64,000 nt of DNA, from contig CM060127.1 in the NCBI GenBank assembly GCA_030522415.1, positions 13,129,646-13,193,645 on the forward strand, written 5' to 3'. Of this stretch, positions 1-10,793 are shown in pieces. This stretch comes from Channallabes apus. Its lineage: Eukaryota > Chordata > Actinopteri > Siluriformes > Clariidae. Each line of letters begins with the position of its first letter. Positions within the stretch are counted from its first letter, which is position 1. Under the pieces are notes generated by a model that ran no database searches, was not told the origin of the DNA, and saw nothing but the letters and a program-made list of their open reading frames with translations. Position numbers and translations under genes: made by a program.

Positions 1-63
1 ATTGTGTGGGTGTGTGTTTGTGGGTGTGTGTGTGTGGAGAATGAGTATTGTGTGTGTGTGTGT

Positions 64-100
<37 letters not shown>

Positions 101-192
101 GAGAATGAATATTGTATACAGTATGTTGTGTGTGTGTTTGTAGAGAATTAAGTGTGGAGAAGGAATAGTGTGTTTGTGTGTGTATGGAATGA

Positions 193-224
<32 letters not shown>

Positions 225-394
225 AGAATGAGTATTGTGTGTGTGTGTGTGTGTGTGTGTGGAGAATGAGTATTGTGTGCGGGGTGTAGTGTGTGTGGGT
301 GGGAGGGTGATAAATAGAGTATGTAGCGAATGAGTGTGTGTGTGTGTGTGTTTGTAGAGAATGAATTTAGTGTGTGGGTGTAGGGAATGAGTAC

Positions 395-428
<34 letters not shown>

Positions 429-450
429 CGTGTGTGTGTGTGTGTGTCCT
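1..450. repeat. Compound TG-rich satellite-like tract
   Basis: Runs of (TG)n are broken again and again by a short 'gagaatgagtattg'-like insert, giving an irregular higher-order repeat rather than a plain dinucleotide tract. It ends in a CG/TG mixed run near 420-447. It probably lies in an adgrl1 intron, because the next recognisable exon starts at 1093. I see no gene in it. Confidence 0.85.
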
Positions 451-639
451 ACAGGTCCGCAGCTCCTCTTTATACCCAGCGTGTAACACACACTAACACT
501 CAGCAGCATTAATGTAACTAATCACTTTCCTCCCACAGTCTCACTCCTTCAGATTCTTACCTAGAATGTGAGATGAGACCCGTCCATCAGATATACAGGT
601 CTCACACTCGCTACAACATACACGCTTCTCTGGAGTTTA

Positions 640-905
640 AAACCAAACGTCTCTTGCCGTAGTAAAGTGCTGACCCTATCATCCGGACATCGCGAGTTCG
701 ATTCTCAGGTGATGCTGTAGCCTCCCGCAGCCGGGGGCCTAGAGAGAGCTGATTTGCCGAGCTCTCTGAGCAGGGAGGGAAGGGAGGCACTTACAGTACT
801 GTACACTCTCGCATCAGTCATGGCTCTACAGCCAGTCAAGGAGTGGGAATTGGACACGTCTATTAGGGAGAGAATCAGGGAAAAATCCCCCCCCAATTTT
901 TTTTA
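640..905 (+). repeat. tRNA-derived SINE-like repeat (unclassified)
   Basis: A Pol III B-box-like stretch, gagttcgattctc, lies at about 692-705 and is followed by a non-coding body running into a short T-rich run. The layout looks like a tRNA-derived SINE. I see no target-site duplication, so the ends are approximate. The small open frames here look like chance. Confidence 0.4.
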
Positions 906-1092
906 CTCAAGCACAGCATTTGTGTACCTTGAACCCCTACACTTGTTGGTGGTCTTAGTTTACACACAATCTCTATTCTAATGGATATTTTCCTATTCAT
1001 TAGTGCAATAGGGTAAATGTGGACAAACAAAAACATTTAGGAGTCTTTATATATATTCTTTCTCTCTCTCTCTGCCTTTCTCTCTTGTTTAG

Positions 1093-1215
1093 CCCCCATG
1101 GGGAATCACCTGTTGCCGAACCAGGTCTTACAGACGCGCACAGCTTCCTCTCCCTACAACACCCTGCTAACTGAGAGCTTCACACCTCCATCACCTGGAG
1201 TCTTTAACTCCACTG
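1093..1215 (+). CDS. adgrl1: adgrl1 (latrophilin-1) third-from-last coding exon
   Basis: Latrophilin-1 is a plasma-membrane adhesion GPCR of neurons that binds teneurins, FLRTs and neurexins. This exon encodes part of its cytoplasmic tail. It follows a pyrimidine-rich acceptor ending in AG at 1091-1092, and a GT donor starts at 1216. The frame reads [20 protein letters not shown] (from 1098) and continues to VFNSTG. This matches the conserved MGNHLL...SPYNTL block of vertebrate latrophilin tails. Two bases at its start complete a codon from an exon outside the window, and one base at its end (G1215) is completed by the microexon at 4668. The ATG at 1098 is internal and is not a start. Upstream exons (ectodomain, GAIN domain, seven helices) are not in the window. 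Identification is strong because the next two exons also match. Confidence 0.85.
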
Positions 1216-2332
1216 GTCAGTCTCTGTTATATCAATGCATATACTAATGTCTCTTTCCATCCATATATTTGTATAATTCTTTCCGTGTTCACATGCTGTC
1301 AGTGTGATTCAGACAAATGTCCAGCACCCGGCTGTCCAGTCGACAGATTCCAGATCCCGCCTGTTTGATCTACGGACTGAAATATCGATCTGTAAAAGAG
1401 GCAGAGGCAAGCAAAGCAAGGCAGCCTGATTGACAGCTGAGTGGGAGAAGAATCTCCTTCGAGATTTAACACATCGAGTAGCTCAGCGTCCGACTCGAAT
1501 AACCCTGCTATCGGTGACGGAAAGATAGACAGAGGGAAAGAGAGAGAGAGACAGGGAGGGAAATGCAGTCTCGGTGTCAGAGGAGTGAAATTTAAGACGT
1601 TGTCTCTGCTGAATATTTTACAAAGTTCTCTCTTGCGCGGCGTAATGCGTCAGCCTCGACTCGGCTTAGCTTAGTTCCCCGCAGCCTGCGGCGCATTTTT
1701 AGAATATTCACACAGGAGGAGGGCTTCATTAGAATGTCTAATTACTCTCTCTCTCTCCCTCTGTTTCTCTCATTTTCTTTCTCAGCACTGGCGAGCCTTG
1801 ATTAAAGTCATACCATGCATTAAAATTTAAACCCCTCCAGCACGTGAGTGCCTTGCTGTTCAATAAACGGCGACAGGTTCAAAGAAAATGAAGGTACTGC
1901 CGTGCGAAAGGAGTGAAAGCCAAAATAAACCCTGTCACAGACATATGAGGATGTATGAATCACGGTTCGTGCTCTTGCTCTGTCAGCGGACAGCAAGCTG
2001 CCCCCTTCGGGGTGATAGCAGGATGACGGGGCTCTTAGTTAGCACCGTGATACAGTACATGATAAAATCCGGTGCTGTGCATTTGTGACAAAGCCTCTGT
2101 TCATACACACAGCTAAAACACAGATTTGTTGTGTCATATCTGAGTCTAGTTTTTCTTTACTGCACTCTAAAAGTCAAAAATAAAATGTAAGATTTTTTTA
2201 TGTAATTATGTGGATGTAATTTGGTTCACTTATTTGAAATTTGCATCAAGATTTTAGCAGAGAAAAAAATCTAAACCAAGAAACAAACAAACAGCAATTA
2301 GCAATTTTTTAACTAGTTACATTTAAAGTATA

Positions 2333-3941
2333 CAGTGGTGTGAAAAACTATTTGACCCCTTCCTGATTTCCTATTCTTTTGCATGTTTGTCACACTTAAA
2401 TGTTTCTGCTCATCAAAAACCGTTAACTATTAGTCAAAGATAACATAATTGAACACAAAATGCAGTTTTTAAATGAAGGTTTACGTTATTAAGGGAGAAA
2501 AAAACTCCAAATCTACATGGCCCTGTGTGAAAAAGTGATTGCCCCCCTTGGTAAAAAATAACTTAACTGTGGTTTATCACACCTGAGTTCAATTTCTGTA
2601 GTCACCCCCAGGCCTGATTACTGCCACACCTGTTTCAATCAAGAAATCACTTAAATAGGAGCTACCTGACACAGAGAAGTAGACCAAAAGCACCTCAAAA
2701 GCTAGACATCATGCCAAGATCCAAAGAAATTCAGGAACAAATGAGAACAAAAGTAATTGAGATCTATCAGTCTGGTAAAGGTTATAAAGCCATTTCTAAA
2801 GCTTTGGGACTCCAGCGAACCACAGTGAGAGCCATTATCCACAAATGGCAAAAACATGGAACAGTGGTGAACCTTCCCAGGAGTGGCCGGCCGACCAAAA
2901 TTACCCCAAGAGCGCAGAGACGACTCATCCGAGAGGCCACAAAAGACCCCAGGACAACATCTAAAGAACTGCAGGCATCACTTGCCTCAATTAAGGTCAG
3001 TGTTCACGACTCCACCATAAGAAAGAGACTGGGCAAAAATGGCCTGCATGGCAGCTTTCCAAGGCGCAAATCACTATTAAGCAAAAAGAACATTAAGGCT
3101 CGTCTCAATTTTGCTAAAAAACATCTCAATGATTGCCAAGACTTTTGGGAAAATACCTTGTGGACCGACGAGACAAAAGTTGAACTTTTTGGAAGGTGAG
3201 TGTCCCGTTACATCTGGCGTAAAAGTAACACAGCATTTCAGAAAAAGAACATCATACCAACAGTAAAATATGGTGGTGGTAGTGTGATGGTCTGGGGTTG
3301 TTTTGCTGCTTCAGGACCTGGAAGGCTTGCTGTGATAGATGGAACCATGAATTCTACTGTCTACCAAAAAATCCTGAAGGAGAATGTCCGGCCATCTGTT
3401 CGTCAACTCAAGCTGAAGCGATCTTGGGTGCTGCAGCAGAACAATGACCCAAATCACACCAGCAAATCCACCTCTGAATGGCTGAAGAAAAACAAAATGA
3501 AGACTTTGGAGTGGCCTAGTCAAAGTCCTGACCTGAATCCTATTGAGATGTTGTGGCATGACCTTAAAAAGGCGGTTCATGCTAGAAAACCCTCAAATAA
3601 AGCTGAATTACAACAATTCTGCAAAGATGAGTGGGCCAAAATTCCTCCAGAGCGCTGTAAAAGACTCGTTGCAAGTTATCGCAAACGCTTGATTGCAGTT
3701 ATTGCTGCTAAGGGTGGCCCAACCAGTTACTAGGTTCCGGGGGCAATTACTTTTTCACACAGGGCCATGTAGGTTTGGATTTTTTTTCTCCCTAAATAAT
3801 AAAACCCCTCATTTAAAAACTGCATTTTGTGTTATCTTTGACTAATAGTTAAATGTGTTTGATGATCAGAGACATTTTGTGTGACAAACATGCAAAAGAA
3901 TAAGAAATCAGGAGGGGGGCAAATAGTTTTTCACACCACTG
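2333..3941 (+). mobile_element. Tc1-like DNA transposon, full length, inactivated
   Basis: The 1609-bp element starts CAGTGGTG and ends CACCACTG, with TA on both sides (2331-2332 and 3942-3943), the Tc1/mariner target. The inverted repeats are long (about 200 bp). Each holds an outer and an inner direct repeat (tgtgaaaaactatttg / tgtgaaaaagtgattg), the IR/DR layout known from Sleeping Beauty-type elements. A single transposase gene lies between them. The element sits in an adgrl1 intron, in the same orientation as the gene. Confidence 0.95.
2711..3733 (+). pseudogene. Tc1-like transposase with internal stop and lost catalytic Asp
   Basis: The frame would encode about 340 residues, the usual Tc1 length. 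The N-terminal paired-like helix-turn-helix region (about residues 1-110, starting MPRSKEIQEQM) is present, with a basic GRPTK motif after the first domain. The DDE domain follows. The first Asp is kept in WTDETKVELFG and the Glu is kept in DLNPIEMLW. At the second Asp the protein reads QQNNDPNH where active relatives read QxDNDPKH, so the catalytic Asp is Asn. A TGA at 3197-3199 interrupts the frame just after VELFGR, and the same frame resumes (SRYIWRK) to TAG at 3731-3733. Either change alone should abolish transposition, so this is a dead copy. Confidence 0.93.
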
Positions 3942-3944
3942 TAA

Positions 3945-4420
3945 CTAGGTAACGTGCAATTTTTTTTACATTTCTAGCAAGATAACTTTCCAACCAATTA
4001 CATTTTTAATAACTCACATTCTAACTACTTAAATTTCTTACCAGCTACATTCCCAACTTCCTAGTTAAAGTTTAACTAACCGATTTTATAGCTAGCTACC
4101 TTTCTAAATAGTTACATTTCTAACTAGCTATCTAGCTAATTAATTAAATTTATCTAATTTTATCTAAATTTAACTAGTTCCTTTTTTAGCTAGATAAAAT
4201 TCTAATTAGCTAATATTCTAGTTACAATTCTAAATTTCTAACTAACTACATTCATAGCTTGCTAAATTCTAATTAGCTGTTTTTTCTAACTATTTATATT
4301 TTTAAATTAGCTACATTTCTATCTATCTATCTATCTATCTAAATTTATAATTAGCTAACTTTCTAACAAGGTTAAATTTAAAACTAGCTAATTTTCTGTC
4401 TTATATTGATTTTTAATGTT
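3945..4420. repeat. Degenerate CTAG/TTAG-rich low-complexity tract
   Basis: Many imperfect copies of a unit resembling aactagctacatttct follow one another directly after the Tc1-like element, with a short (TATC)n at about 4321-4341. The tract is AT-rich, non-coding and intronic. The repeating unit is irregular in length, so this is a decayed minisatellite rather than a clean array. Confidence 0.6.
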
Positions 4421-4667
4421 ACTTTCTTTTTTATATTAAAATGTGTATATTTGGTGTAAATAGATACATACAGTACATTGTTCTATACATAATATTTCCT
4501 CTCAGACAAACGTGGTGCAAATTTTTTTTCCAGGAAACTTGATTAAAATCCTATCAGACAAAAAAACTTTCTTCATAAAAGATTGTTGTTGGTCTATTCA
4601 CCTCATCTTTTTAATGTTCTTTTTTTCCTTCTCTTTCTGTTTCCTTTTTTCTACTGCCATCCTAAAG

Positions 4668-4685
4668 GAACCTTCCGTGATCCAA
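4668..4685 (+). CDS. adgrl1: adgrl1 18-nt microexon
   Basis: The microexon lies between an acceptor (cctaaag, after a long T-rich tract) and a donor (gtaag at 4686). It is 18 nt long and keeps phase. With G1215 it reads GGA ACC TTC CGT GAT CCA and then A, which joins AG at 4987-4988 to give Lys. The peptide GTFRDPK matches the GSYREPK segment seen at the same place in mammalian latrophilin-1 tails. Because the length is a multiple of three, skipping it would keep the frame, so it could be an alternative cassette. No open-frame search would detect it. The call depends on the match of phase, borders and peptide. Confidence 0.75.
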
Positions 4686-4986
4686 GTAAGAGTAGCTCTA
4701 TTTCTCTATTCCTCTCCCACTGAATTTAAACAGCCAGTGTTACCTTAGTGCTAATCTCTTACCCTGTGCACTGGAGCCTTGTGTTCCTTTGTACACAATT
4801 TCCACTCCCTGCTAATAGCCAGACTCCTTTCATAAGCCTATTAATCCTGCGCTGGAAGTGTCTTTATTGATTTAATCCCAGATTTTTGTGCTGTGAATCT
4901 CGGTTTTGATTAAAAAAGGTAATGAAGTGTTCATTTTACCTCTTCCCTCGCACACCCCCACCCCCCTCCTTTCTCCAAACATACAG

Positions 4987-5837
4987 AGAGCACTCTGGCT
5001 AGGAATCGTGATCACGGTGGAATGGAGACTCTGCCACTGAACGGAAATTTCAACAACAGCTACTCGCTTCGTGCTGGAGTTTCCGGGCCGGGCGGACAAG
5101 GTGGCAGCTGCGACTTTCTTGGGGGCGGATCTGACGAGAGTCCACCTCCTTTATTGAATCCACGTGGCGCAGAGACTCTGGGTGGGATCCGGCGCAACCT
5201 CTCGGACGCAGCAGCATTTGAGAAGATGATAATTTCCGAGTTGGTGCACAACAACTTGCGGCAAGGAGGAGGAGAGAGAATTGGCGGTACCCTGGTGCGA
5301 GGACGTACGACTGGAGTCGGGGTTGGGACAGGGTCTGGGGCGAGTGCAGGGCATGGAGTCGATCGGGTGACTGCAGTGGAACAGGAAGCAGAGGACGAGG
5401 GCCAGCGGCACCGGACCCCACAAGATGTAGAGCTGTTATACAAGGCTCTGGAGGAGCCGTTGCTCTTGCAGCGTGCCCAGTCAGTTCTTTACCAGAGTGA
5501 TGCAGAGGAGAGCGAGAGCTATATGAATGACTCAAATGAGAGCCACGGGCACAGCGCAGCCGCAACAGGCGCTGCCACAGGTCCGGACTCGCCTGCCAGA
5601 GACTCGCTGTACACCAGCATCACCAACCTGCGAGACTCGCCATACCCAGACAGCAGCCCCGACGAGCTCTACTACAGCTCGGGCAGACCTGCACTAGGCA
5701 GCGCCATGCACACCTTCTACCCGACACCCCCAACGAGGCCTGGAGCAGAAACCCAAGCCCATGCCCATCCCCACAATCCCCCTGAGCCACCGCACACTGA
5801 GGGGGACGGACAGATGCAGCTGGTCACCAGCCTGTGA
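4987..5837 (+). CDS. adgrl1: adgrl1 (latrophilin-1) last coding exon, cytoplasmic tail
   Basis: This exon encodes the last 283 residues of the receptor tail. It follows an acceptor at 4985-4986, and the frame is fixed by the microexon ([12 protein letters not shown], then [17 protein letters not shown] from 5022). Conserved latrophilin-1 blocks follow: [20 protein letters not shown] (about residues 61-80 from that Met), [20 protein letters not shown] (136-155) with LYQSD after it, RDSLY, and the end [10 protein letters not shown]. The last residues are a class I PDZ ligand, which in mammals binds SHANK proteins. Between the blocks the tail is Gly-, Ser- and Pro-rich and poorly conserved, as expected of a disordered tail. 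The Met at 5022 is internal, not a start. The stop is TGA at 5835-5837. The antisense open frames over this exon are products of its high GC content. Confidence 0.93.
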
Positions 5838-6441
5838 CTGCGAGTAAACTCCCCCAGTCTTTCCCATCTCTAACGTTTCTGTTCAATCCTCTCGGTTTGC
5901 TAGTTTGGAAGTGTAAACAGAGAGAAGTCTCAGCTCAGTCTCAGTGGCAGCAGGTTCTATAAGGCAGCTTCGGAGCAAACCTAGTCCACACAGTCCCTCG
6001 GTTTATTCCCAAATCCAAAGTTCCCACAGCAACTAAGGATATTTTCAACCATCCCCCATGGATTTTTTTTTCATGATACATTTACTGGTTTTTATTTATA
6101 CACTTATCATTCCTGTAGTGTTTTCTTTTCCGATTTCACTCCTTTTTCTTCTCCCTTTCATTGTTTATCGAGAGCTGATTCGTCTGGAAAAAAGGGGGTT
6201 CATCGTTACGCATCAGCGTGCAAAGAACTCTCTCGGTCTCGCTTTGAAAGCTCTTCAGTGTTGCCAAAAATATTTTTTTGAGCCAGAACACAAACTGGAA
6301 TGAACACACACAAACACACACAGAAACACAAGTGCACAAACATAAGTACTTGTTACTGAACGTCAGACCGTGAGGAACTGCACTCATGAAGGCAGCAGCA
6401 GGAAGAAGCTGCCCCTGTGGAGTTGCCTTTATTCCCTACCC

Positions 6442-6444
<3 letters not shown>

Positions 6445-6491
<47 letters not shown>
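6445..6491 (+). repeat. (CT)n microsatellite in the adgrl1 3' UTR
   Basis: A nearly pure CT run of about 47 bases lies inside the predicted 3' UTR, so length alleles would be transcribed. Confidence 0.9.
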
Positions 6492-6495
<4 letters not shown>

Positions 6496-6725
6496 TTTCA
6501 GATGGACTCTGATGTGCAGGACTCAACTCGACTTGACTCGGCTACACCTGGCCACAAGACTTGTATTTGATGCTCCATTTAAAAGGGAGTTTTTATTTGT
6601 TTCTGAGACCGGCCCCTTGAATCATGGACATTGGGTGCCTCCTCCTCCTCTGTGTTACTATTGCTTGGAGAACTTTTTTTTTCTTCAAGGTTTTCCTAGG
6701 TGTTCTCCAAGCCTACTGAAACGTC

Positions 6726-6733
6726 TGTACATA
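6726..6733 (+). promoter_or_regulatory. Pumilio response element candidate 1
   Basis: TGTACATA matches the established Pumilio consensus UGUANAUA. It lies in the 3' UTR about 165 bases before the poly(A) signal. Confidence 0.45.
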
Positions 6734-6780
6734 CGAACCTTTAAAAATCAATAACACAAAGCCTAGCGCCAATCCTATTC

Positions 6781-6788
6781 TGTAAATA
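6781..6788 (+). promoter_or_regulatory. Pumilio response element candidate 2
   Basis: TGTAAATA is a second exact UGUANAUA match, 55 bases after the first. Two sites close together near the 3' end is the arrangement expected of a Pumilio target, but an eight-base motif can occur by chance. Confidence 0.45.
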
Positions 6789-6896
6789 GAGACCAGATAA
6801 ACAGAAGCAAATGAAAAAAAGTATGGACAACTACGAGAGCATACGATTTCTTGTAATGAGTCAAAAAAAAAAAAGAAACCAGTGACACAAAATTAA

Positions 6897-6902
6897 AATA
6901 AA
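6897..6902 (+). terminator. Poly(A) signal of adgrl1
   Basis: AATAAA lies in an A-rich context about 1.06 kb after the stop codon. A second AATAAA at 8193-8198 is a possible distal signal. Confidence 0.6.
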
Positions 6903-6920
6903 GACATTTGGGAGTTTGTG

Positions 6921-7491
6921 ATCTAAATGACAAAGCCAGTCCATCTTTCCCTACCTGATTTGTTCACTCTCTCAGGCTCTCATTTACTTACTGTACCTTA
7001 TTGAATTGTGGGAATACTGTGTCGACGGTGTGTGAGATAATAGAGAGAGAGAGAAAGAAAGAGAAAGTTTGTGCAGAAACAAGAAAACCAGAAACTAGCC
7101 CTGGCACAATTTTTATATGTATTATAACCCATTGTAAACTTTTGACCGGTTTCTTGACTCGTGCCTCGGGAAAGGGATGCGTGGGGGGGGGGGCCGGGGG
7201 CAGGGGTTGTTGGGGGGGCGGGGTGAGAGTGGGGTTGGATTTGGAGGGCTCGGGAAGGGTAGGGAACTGTGGGTTTATCGACAGCAGCCATAATGTAGTG
7301 TTGGTTGTGTCTTGTTAGACTGATAAAATAGATATCAGATAACTAGATTACTGATACCTAGGACAAAAAAAATCTTGGAGACGCAAAAGACGCGACGCAA
7401 TGCGATCACGAATCACATTGGATGAAACATCTCACTGTTTCGAGATCACGACAATCTGCCATCGTGGCCGAATCTGGTTCGAAGGTGGATT

Positions 7492-7524
<33 letters not shown>

Positions 7525-9035
7525 TTTGAGTGCGTGCATTCGGGTGCCTGAATTGCTAAAGTGCTAGTACATAAGAAGCTATTTTTTGCCTGGTTAGTTA
7601 GGCCCCGTGTTAAACGAGGAAGCAGAGTAAAAAAAAATTTAATAAAAAACAATGTCTATCTATTAAAGAACGCTATATTAGCTCCCACCTCGGAGCCTGC
7701 TCTAGGTGTCAGGAATACTGTTATTTCGGAGCTCAGTGCCATGGAAACTGGGAATATCAAGCGTCACGCCTGAAAAAGCAGGCATTAGCATTTCATTAGG
7801 ACGAGCAGACGCTGCTGACTAACGAGACACGTGCTGCGTGTGTGCTAGACTCGCCGTGTTTTCATGTCTTCTGCAGCCTCATGCAGAGCTTGTCATGTGT
7901 CTTCAGAAATGTATTCCTTTATTTTTTTCCTTTTTTGGGTGGGCGGGCAGGACTTTTTCCACTGCAAGTTCCAGAACTTTGGGGCAGTAGAAAAGCAGAA
8001 CTGTGCTTTTTTTTTTTCATTGACAGTGGTCCTGTATATCAAAGGTTACAGCTGGAACGGTACTAACGGTGCTTGGGGTGGGTGGGGCTAGCAGCACAGT
8101 TCACTGTTCAAGTGTGTTGATTACATAATTACAATGTTACTTTAGAATTTTTTTTTTTCTTCCCGAAGATTTTTTCGTCAACAACTGGTTGGAATAAAAA
8201 TAATTTTAATTTCAGCACACACTTGGTCTTCGCTTTCATCTCTTTGATGCAAATTTACCATGAACCATGAAAATTCTATCTATTTAAGAATATATTCTGC
8301 TATTTAATGCCTTATCAATTATTTATTCACTTTATTTTATGACAATCTATATGTATTGTAATATTATACACACAAACTACAATGTAGTTTAATATCTCCG
8401 CCATAGCTTAACTAATCTTAACTTTTAACCAATGATAACACAAAGATTAAAAACTGGACAAAATCAGAATTGCCCATTCCAGTCAGTGTTCTCAAAGTAC
8501 CCACGATGCTCAAAAAGTGTGTAGTGGTGTACATGGCGTTATGCCCCCAGCGCTAGTCCATGCACAACACATTAAAAGTGTTTTTCACTCTGCTGTCTGC
8601 TCTGCAAGCTGAAAGTGGAGAGAGAAAGAGAGCGAGAAAGAGGAGTGGAGTGCATACATGTTTTATGGCCGTCTCGGGAACACTCGGTGTCAATATTACG
8701 GTTGTGTGCCGTGTGTAAGGTGCCAGGGGAGAGTGACATCTGCTTCATAGTCACAAACAGACACGGAGCGTGATGGTGGCGCATCCTCAGCACGCCGTCC
8801 TCCAGTCACTGTATCCGATCCCTCTTTTTTTTCCTCTCTCTCTGTCTGTCTCTCAAACTTTTCAGAGACTTTTTAAGGGGCGGACGTGTGTTCAGTGGTG
8901 TGCTTCAGAACCTAGGCTGCATTAATGATTAGATGGTCGCTGTGGGGGTTTTTCTCGGCTTTGCTCGCCCTGGCTTTTCGTCAAGCATTAAAGGAAAACT
9001 CAAGTGTGTTTCAGGCTAATATCTACGATTATAAG
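6921..9035. other. Intergenic, no gene seen
   Basis: The stretch is mixed sequence with a G-run near 7181-7225, a (TG)n tract at 7494-7523 and a possible distal poly(A) signal at 8193-8198. The open frames here are short and unlike any family I know. Confidence 0.5.
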
Positions 9036-9180
9036 CAAGTGGAGAAAGTATCCAAGTCCTGTACTTCACTCTAGGTAGAATATTACTCCAGGAAAAGTTC
9101 TTCATTTAACTTTCTACTTGAGTGAAAGCACAAAAGTTTTTTCAATACTTTTGTGTATCTTTAAATGCTTTTATTAGCTC
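9036..9180. repeat. Fragment resembling a 'tacttgagtaaaagt' dispersed repeat
   Basis: Short phrases (gtggagaaagtatccaagt, ctacttgagtgaaagcac) resemble the start of the element at 33147, which has a similar TACTTGAGTAGAAGT motif. This looks like a decayed copy with unknown ends. Confidence 0.3.
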
Positions 9181-9203
9181 ACTGTAGCTTTGAATGTTTG
9201 TAA

Positions 9204-9204
<1 letters not shown>

Positions 9205-9246
<42 letters not shown>
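9205..9246. repeat. (CT)n microsatellite
   Basis: A nearly pure CT run with one CC interruption. Confidence 0.85.
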
Positions 9247-9249
<3 letters not shown>

Positions 9250-9449
9250 TGAATGAAGATTTCTGAATTCATTGCAAATCTCATTTTGGTGTTTGTTTTT
9301 ACCCTTAGCCATAGTATACAGTATGATGTAGGTGAGAAGGCAAATGGTTAGGTATAATTATCTGTATGTGGTGATATTGTTGCTTCCATATCAGTTTCAG
9401 CAAAATGTAACAAGTTCCAGTTACTTGTAAGAAAATGACAATTAAAAGA

Positions 9450-9946
9450 GAAAAGTCAAGACTATCTAAGAGTCTTAAGCCAGACTCTTTCATTTCTTTA
9501 AATGAAAGAAATTGGAACGAATGTTTTACTATGAGATGCTGCAAAGTTCCTAAATATACAGTTTTTATAAACTGATTGTTTATGTAACAACCTCAGCAGC
9601 AACCTCATTTCCCCTTTCGCTGGTCCAGTCACTCAGCATTCAGCATCACCAGTACACTAATCAACAGCCTGATCATCTGTCATCATGTGCACCCGTTTCT
9701 CACTTGCCGTTACGTTACATGATTTTTTTTATGCTTGAAGGCTTAACAAGTAAAAACCTTCCTTTGAAACTGCTCAGGTACAGAAACTGGACTGAAAATG
9801 TCTGAGAGACAAAAACTTTCCAAAAACGAATGAGAAGCAAAAAAAAAGGCCTTCAGAGATCCAGGGGAACTATTCCTCAAGAATACATTAAAAATACAGG
9901 AAAGTCTGGCTGTTTGGAAATGAAGGGGGTTAAGACCTTTGCACAA
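9450..9946. mobile_element. Unnamed TIR-type dispersed repeat, copy A
   Basis: This is one of three related copies in the window (with 27107 and 45876). Shared blocks in order are gtttatgtaacaacctcag, a cattcagcatc block, ctgatcatctgtcatcat, gaaactgctcaggtacagaa and aagtctggctgtttgg. The right end, gggggttaagacctttgcaca, is close to the reverse complement of the left end of copy B, so the family appears to have inverted termini like Tc1/mariner-type non-autonomous elements. The minus-strand open frame inside (LSCIFNVFLRN...) is echoed in copy B (LSCIFNVVLRK...), but I do not recognise it as a protein. Confidence 0.55.
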
Positions 9947-10779
9947 GTAGATTTGACTGTTGCTTCAAGTAAAAAGTATGGATTTCTTCAGAGTTGAACT
10001 GAAGCCGAGTAGAAAAAAAAGTAAAGTAAAAACCAATATTGTTTGAAAAAAACTCAGTTGAAGTACAAAGTTGCCAAAATATAACAGCCAATAAAACTGT
10101 TTACATCATATCAAATCCTGTGTATAATAAATCAAATCCTAATCTAATGTTTAAATTTGTATCGCTGTGATTTCAGCAACAAAGCGACATTTACCATTGA
10201 GATATTTTGAAGTCAATCTTATGGTGCAAATTAAATATGATGCAGTAAAGCGACAAACCCAAGCGGTTAGCTCGGGTCATTTCTCAGACCGATCCTACGG
10301 TGCATGTTCTGACATTTCTTCTGCAGGTTAACACAGTTTTAGTATCCTCCAGCAAATTATTCCAGTTTCCTGTTTGGTGCAAGAAAAATGTATCAAGCTG
10401 TACAGTATGCGTATAGAAGGAGTATGAAGAAAAATACATCTGCGCTCTTTGCTGCCTCTAGTGGCTGTACATCGTTAGTACAGACAGCTTGCTTGTCTAA
10501 TCTCACAACGACGCTAGCGGAGCTTTTGATGGTTAATTCCAGTTATTGGTTCAACGAGTCAGTTTTTCATTCAGAATCAATTCAATTTATAGTTAAATTA
10601 TTTAGGTAAAGTTGCAAAAGTGTAATTGCCTAAAATTTGTGAATTTCTTTTAAACAATAAATAAATAAATAATGCCACAGATTTTGCAGAACATACAATG
10701 TCCTTTAATAGTTTTTCAAGATTACTACATTATGTGACATATTTTTTTTCTTTTTAGATTATGTGAGGTTGGTGCAATA

Positions 10780-10793
10780 CTGCCACCTGCTGG
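10780..10793. promoter_or_regulatory. CTCF-like motif
   Basis: CTGCCACCTGCTGG fits the known CTCF core read on the reverse strand (CTGCCMYCTRSTGG). A similar motif lies at 57342. This is sequence-only evidence. Confidence 0.35.

Larger units (their letters stand above)
1216..4667 (+). other. adgrl1: adgrl1 intron carrying a Tc1-like transposon
   Basis: This intron of about 3.45 kb lies between the exon ending at 1215 and the microexon at 4668, with a GT...AG border pair. It holds the Tc1-like element at 2333-3941 and a low-complexity TAG/CTA-rich tract at about 3945-4420. I see no coding sequence in the remaining parts (1216-2330 and 4420-4667). The acceptor is preceded by a long T-rich stretch at 4618-4650. 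Confidence 0.75.
5838..6920 (+). other. adgrl1: adgrl1 3' untranslated region
   Basis: The non-coding tail runs from the stop codon to a canonical AATAAA at 6897-6902, with cleavage expected within about 10-30 bases. It contains a (CT)n tract and two Pumilio-type elements, listed separately. The 3' end is inferred from the signal only; transcripts could extend to another AATAAA at 8193. Confidence 0.65.

Noticed and set aside
5050..5565. Long minus-strand open frames opposite the adgrl1 last exon
   Set aside because: They mirror a GC-rich, Gly/Ser-rich coding exon whose + strand frame is clearly real. Their products have no known domain.
6998..7318. Overlapping open frames on both strands after the adgrl1 poly(A) signal
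   Set aside because: They coincide with a G-run and a purine-rich stretch and have low-complexity products with no supporting gene structure.
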